Positions 60,840 to 64,000 of a stretch of 64,000 bases of DNA are shown in pieces. The stretch is taken from contig JACJXW010000006.1 in NCBI GenBank assembly GCA_020636405.1, forward strand, positions 744,001 to 808,000. Reading direction: 5' to 3'. Made by a program: the position numbers and the translations under genes. Position 1 is the first letter of the stretch; each line of letters begins with the position of its first letter. The stretch comes from Lewinellaceae bacterium. Its GTDB lineage: Bacteria > Bacteroidota > Bacteroidia > Chitinophagales > Saprospiraceae. Under the pieces are notes generated by a model. The model was not told the DNA's origin. It searched no databases and saw only the letters and a list, made by a program, of their open reading frames with translations.

Positions 60840-60973
60840 GATTTGCGATGTTCGATTTGCGATTTGAGATGTATGATGTGGCTTGTACGGCCCGCCAGTT
60901 GAGCGCTTCTAAAGGGCAGCCCTGCAAAAGGACATCGAAAATCGAAAATCGAAAATCAGACATCAAAAATCTC
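60840..60973. repeat. Paired inverted heptamer arrays
   Basis: Six phased heptamers on the left (GATTTGC, GATGTTC, GATTTGC, GATTTGA, GATGTAT, GATGTGG; 60840-60881) and six on the right (AAATCGA type; 60932-60973). The right array reads as GATTTTC/GATGTCC words on the opposite strand, so the two are inverted copies and could pair across the 50-nt middle. Confidence 0.75.
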
Positions 60974-61280
60974 ATGCGACAAGGTAAGGTTTAGGGGGGC
61001 TACCAAGCTTGGGTTAAGAATAATCGTATGTGTTAAAACTAAACCTGATGGCTATGCCCCCCATCCCCCCATCCAAGGGAGGGGGAGCAATTCTTCGAAT
61101 AAGATTCCGTATCGAAGGCGGCTTAAATTGTTGCTTTCAGCTTAAAAACCTTCATGAAATACCATTTGATAACCGGATGACAAAGGATGGAGACCCTTCA
61201 CTATGCTCCCGTAGGAATAGGTTTTTAAACCTGGGCTGGGTTCTCAAAACTAAATCTTTATTTTCGTTCCCAAAAACTGT

Positions 61281-62165
61281 ATGAAGCACTACCTCATCGC
61301 CGGGATGTTAATCATTCTATCGATTCCATTACTCAGCCAGGATTTTCCAAAAAAGAAAAAACACAGACTGCCTGAAGAACTTCCTGAAGTTTCCGGCCTT
61401 TACCTGGCCTCGCCCGACAGCCTTTGGTGGCTCAATGACGGGGAGCATCCCGCCGAGCTGTATCTGACCGACGGAAAGGGAACCTTGCTTCGGAAAGTGC
61501 CCGTGCCCCGGGCCATCAACCGCGATTGGGAAGACCTCACCGCCGACGGGCGCGGCAATCTGTACATCGGCGACTTTGGCAATAACCTCAACCGGCGGCA
61601 GGACCTCGCCATCTACATCTTCAATCCCGCTTCCGGAAAACTGGACTCCATCCGTTTTCATTATCCGGATCAGCAGGCCTTCCCTCCGCAGGCCCGCAAC
61701 TGGAATTTCGACATGGAAGCGTTCTTCTGGTTTCAGGACAGCTTACACTTGTTTTCCAAAAACCGCCTGCACCAGGGTAATTACTACACCAAACACTATA
61801 CCATTCCAGCCAGCCCGGGCGCCTATGAGGCAGTGCTTCGGGACAGCCTCTACCTGAAGAAGCGGGTCGTCACTGCCGCCGCCATCAGCCCGGACGGGCA
61901 GAGTGTGGCGCTGCTGGCGTACTGGTTCAAACCCTTGCTGGGCTTTATTCCCCTCACTCCAGCTGATATCTTTATCCTGACGGATTTTACGGGCAGCCGT
62001 TTCCTGGATGGGACGTTGAAACGTCAGAAGGCGGCCCGCTGCTTTTGGCCTACCCAGTTCGAAGCACTGGATTACCTCAACCCTGCTTCCGTATGGATCG
62101 CTTCCGAACGGACCATCCTGTACAAACAAAAAATGAAAATGCGAAGGTTGAAAAGGGGGAAATAG
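61281..62165 (+). CDS. Secreted hypothetical protein, beta-propeller-like
   Basis: 294 aa. Signal peptide of about 19 residues (MKHYLIAGMLIILSIPLLSQ), then strands suggesting a beta-propeller: ELPEVSGLYLASPDSLWWLNDG, DWEDLTADGRGNLYIGDFGNN near residue 90, NFDMEAFFWFQDSLHLFSKN near 142, and ISPDGQSVALLAYW. The pattern DWEDLTxDxxGNLYIGDFGNN is shared with uncharacterised Bacteroidota proteins. Function unknown. Followed by a two-hairpin terminator. Confidence 0.75.
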   Translation: MKHYLIAGMLIILSIPLLSQDFPKKKKHRLPEELPEVSGLYLASPDSLWWLNDGEHPAELYLTDGKGTLLRKVPVPRAINRDWEDLTADGRGNLYIGDFGNNLNRRQDLAIYIFNPASGKLDSIRFHYPDQQAFPPQARNWNFDMEAFFWFQDSLHLFSKNRLHQGNYYTKHYTIPASPGAYEAVLRDSLYLKKRVVTAAAISPDGQSVALLAYWFKPLLGFIPLTPADIFILTDFTGSRFLDGTLKRQKAARCFWPTQFEALDYLNPASVWIASERTILYKQKMKMRRLKRGK

Positions 62166-62279
62166 GTGATCCGCTTAAAACGTGGTTGAGGCCTGGAGCT
62201 GTGGAACGATGGAGCAAACATGAGTCATCAGGGGCTAAAGAGTAATGATGATCAACTGAAGTTTAAGTTTAAGTTCAAG

Positions 62280-62351
62280 TTAGGCGGCAATGGAGAATTG
62301 CCGCCTAATGCGGGTTCTCAAGCGGTAATTTCCTATTACCGCTTGAGTTTT
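62280..62351. terminator. Double hairpin terminator between convergent genes
   Basis: Hairpin 1: TAGGCGGCAA (62281-62290) with TTGCCGCCTA (62298-62307). Hairpin 2: CTCAAGCGGTAA (62317-62328) with TTACCGCTTGAG (62336-62347), then TTTT. Ends the rightward secreted-protein transcript and faces the leftward outer-membrane gene. Confidence 0.85.
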
Positions 62352-62380
62352 GTTATAAAACAAACGTGCAACCGGCAGCC

Positions 62381-63100
62381 CTACCGCTGATCCAGCCGGA
62401 GCCCTAACCGGAGCCCGGCGTAGAACTGGCGGACGCTGCTTTCTTCATTCCGAACGGCATCAACTGTTGTTGGCCCGATTGGGGGCTCCGGGTTTCTGAG
62501 GATATCCAGGCCCTCCCACTGGGCGGGCAGGTAGTACCGAAACCCTGCGAAGGGAGTCAGGGTGAGGATATCCGATATCCCGACGTCCAGTCCAAGTCCT
62601 GCGCCCAGGCTGAAGGTGAAGTGCTGAGAATCGGACTCCTTTTCGGCGGTTTTGGCCTGGTTGTTCATCCAGGTAAAGCCCGGTGAAATTTGCAGGAAGA
62701 GCCCTTTCTGAAACGTGCCTCCCGATTTGGAGAACGTCGGGCAGTCGCAGTCCCCTTCCAGGTCGAGAAAGTAGATGTTGGTATTTAAAAAGAAGCTGAG
62801 CCAGGTGTTGTCGAGGTTCGCTTCTATGATTTCCGCCTCGTTCCCAATTGCTATGGTATTACTCATGCGGCTGAAGTTGAGCTCGGGGGCGAAATCGATC
62901 CGGTAGGCCTTCATCGGTATCCAGTAATCCAGGCCGATGGCGAAGGCAGATTCCGGCAGCAGGCTCTGATCTGGCTGGCCGGCGCCGACGTATTGCCAGT
63001 CTTGGGCATCATGAGTACGATAGGTGGCATTGATGCCCAGTTGAGTGAAAGCGATACTGTTCAGAAGAACAACAAATGTGAGGGTAGCAATGTATTTCAT
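62381..63100 (-). CDS. Small outer-membrane beta-barrel protein
   Basis: 239 aa. Signal peptide (1-19, MKYIATLTFVVLLNSIAFT) and an OmpA-like or OmpW-like small barrel: repeated strands such as AFAIGLDYWIPMKAYRIDFAPELNFSR, FFLNTNIYFLD, LFLQISPGFTWM and a final RQFYAGLRLGLRLDQR. One CDCP cysteine pair near residue 117 is unusual for a barrel loop. Function unknown. Divergent from rimO. Confidence 0.75.
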   Translation of the reverse strand: MKYIATLTFVVLLNSIAFTQLGINATYRTHDAQDWQYVGAGQPDQSLLPESAFAIGLDYWIPMKAYRIDFAPELNFSRMSNTIAIGNEAEIIEANLDNTWLSFFLNTNIYFLDLEGDCDCPTFSKSGGTFQKGLFLQISPGFTWMNNQAKTAEKESDSQHFTFSLGAGLGLDVGISDILTLTPFAGFRYYLPAQWEGLDILRNPEPPIGPTTVDAVRNEESSVRQFYAGLRLGLRLDQR

Positions 63101-63209
63101 GATTTAGCCTTGATTGTTGATAATGGCCTTGGTTCAGCCTAACTAAAACGCCGGAATATTGTTTACAGTGTTTTGCAAAGGGTAAAAGTATTAATCGCAA
63201 CAACTTGCT

Positions 63210-63230
63210 TATCTTTGCGCACTCAAAGAT
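63210..63230 (+). promoter_or_regulatory. rimO -7 element overlapped by a palindrome
   Basis: TATCTTTG (63210-63217) matches TAnnTTTG 28 bp before the rimO ATG. It is contained in a perfect 7-bp inverted repeat, ATCTTTG-N6-CAAAGAT (63211-63230), which could be an operator or chance symmetry. Confidence 0.45.
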
Positions 63231-63245
63231 CTGAGGCAGAAATAT

Positions 63246-64000
63246 ATGAAAACCAAGACACTAAAAAGAGATAAAGTCAACGTCATTACCCTGGGCTGTT
63301 CGAAAAACCTGGTGGACTCGGAGAACATCATCACTCAGCTTCGGGGCAACGACTACGAGGTGGTGCACGACAGCAACGAGGAAGACGCCAATATCGTCAT
63401 CGTCAACACCTGTGGCTTTATCGACCTGGCCAAAGAGGAATCGGTCAACACCATTCTGGAGTACGCCGAGGTGAAAAAGCAGGGCGGTATTGAAAAGCTT
63501 TATGTTACCGGCTGTCTGTCCCAACGCTATAAGGACGACCTGGAAAAGGAGATCCCGGAAGTGGACGCCTATTTCGGTACGCTGGAACTGCCCGGCCTGC
63601 TGGCAAAACTCAATGCCGACTACAAACACGAGCTGATCGGCGAGCGCATTACCACGACTCCTCAGCATTACGCTTACCTGAAAATTTCAGAAGGCTGCAA
63701 CCGCACCTGTTCCTTCTGCGCCATCCCGCTCATGCGCGGCAAGCACGTTTCCAAACCCATCGAAGAATTGGTGAAGGAGGCTAAGAACCTGGCCCGCTTC
63801 GGTGTCAAAGAGCTGATGCTGATCGCTCAGGAGCTGACCTACTACGGCCTGGATATTTATAAGAGAAGAGAACTGCCGAAATTGCTCCACGCCCTGGCGG
63901 ATGTGGAGGGCATCGAATGGATCCGCCTGCATTATGCCTACCCCAGCAAATTCCCTACCGAGATATTCGATGTGATGGCCGAGCGCCCCGAGATCTGCAA
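63246..64000 (+). CDS. rimO: Ribosomal protein S12 methylthiotransferase, 5' part
   Basis: First 251 residues, running off the right edge; the full protein is usually about 430-440 aa. RimO adds a methylthio group to an Asp of ribosomal protein S12 by radical-SAM chemistry. MTTase N-terminal domain: TLGCSKNLVDSE near residue 17 and NTCGFIDLAKEES near 55, TGCLSQRY near 88, giving the auxiliary 4Fe-4S cysteines; radical-SAM motif ISEGCNRTCSFCAIPLMRGKHVSKP near 145-168. SKNLVDSE and IEELVKEAKNL fit RimO rather than MiaB. Confidence 0.95.
   Translation, partial: MKTKTLKRDKVNVITLGCSKNLVDSENIITQLRGNDYEVVHDSNEEDANIVIVNTCGFIDLAKEESVNTILEYAEVKKQGGIEKLYVTGCLSQRYKDDLEKEIPEVDAYFGTLELPGLLAKLNADYKHELIGERITTTPQHYAYLKISEGCNRTCSFCAIPLMRGKHVSKPIEELVKEAKNLARFGVKELMLIAQELTYYGLDIYKRRELPKLLHALADVEGIEWIRLHYAYPSKFPTEIFDVMAERPEIC

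Larger units (their letters stand above)
60355..61280. other. Gene-poor spacer with terminator and heptamer repeats
   Basis: About 925 bp between ilvD and the next rightward gene. It contains the terminator at 60520-60556 and the heptamer arrays at 60840-60973. The remaining sequence, with ORFs of 92 and 84 aa, has runs of Pro/Gly and crosses the terminator, so no gene is called. Confidence 0.5.

Overview
The window looks like a chromosomal segment of an aerobic or facultative Bacteroidota bacterium, most likely of the Saprospiria (Lewinella/Phaeodactylibacter-like). This is inferred from a Por-type (T9SS) C-terminal sorting domain, a DUF6268 outer-membrane protein, GHL10/DUF4434/GH92 sugar genes, many TAnnTTTG-type -7 promoter elements, and a tRNA without an encoded CCA. 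No phage, plasmid, transposase, CRISPR array or rRNA was seen.

Layout. 1-0.7 kb: 3' end of an S9 peptidase. 0.7-3.6 kb: leftward group of two YceI-like proteins around an outer-membrane protein, preceded by a -7 element and three 22-bp-spaced Crp/Fnr-like palindromes. 3.6-4.6 kb: gene-free, with a minisatellite and a candidate leftward small RNA. 4.6-21.4 kb: mixed housekeeping genes (unknown helical protein, proline dehydrogenase, glucan phosphorylase, Ca-type P-ATPase, DEAD-box helicase, GNAT, SDR and epimerase pair, C69 peptidase, a secreted protein, a cyclase-family lipoprotein). 21.5-22.5 kb: DUF6268 protein. 22.9-37.9 kb: a rightward run of ten genes, korA-korB-X1-rnfB-X2-rnfC-rnfD-rnfG-rnfE-rnfA. 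37.9-39.4 kb: lipase. 39.5-50.5 kb: a ROK-regulated sugar locus (FAD oxidoreductase, SSS symporter, DUF4434, AGE epimerase, GHL10, GH92 mannosidase). 51.3-51.6 kb: tRNA-Arg(UCU) split by a group I intron. 51.8-55.9 kb: hydrolase, FG-GAP/T9SS protein, uracil-DNA glycosylase. 56-60.3 kb: leftward ilvD-ilvB-ilvN. 61.3-64 kb: secreted protein, outer-membrane protein and the 5' part of rimO.

The two strongest points are: (i) the Kor-Rnf locus, where a 2-oxoacid:ferredoxin oxidoreductase is encoded together with a complete Rnf ion pump and two giant iron-sulfur proteins that resemble pyruvate:ferredoxin oxidoreductase but lack visible thiamine-diphosphate motifs. Kor would reduce ferredoxin, X1/X2 could relay electrons, and Rnf would couple them to NAD and an ion gradient (or run in reverse); (ii) the group I intron in the anticodon loop of tRNA-Arg(UCU).

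A third theme is the spacers. Several are built from exactly phased 7-bp or 8-bp tandem units of different sequence (7.7, 25.8, 28.5, 37.3, 55.9, 56.6, 60.8 kb), some arranged as hairpins between convergent genes and some abutting a start codon. All functional calls are by reading motifs; no database search was run.
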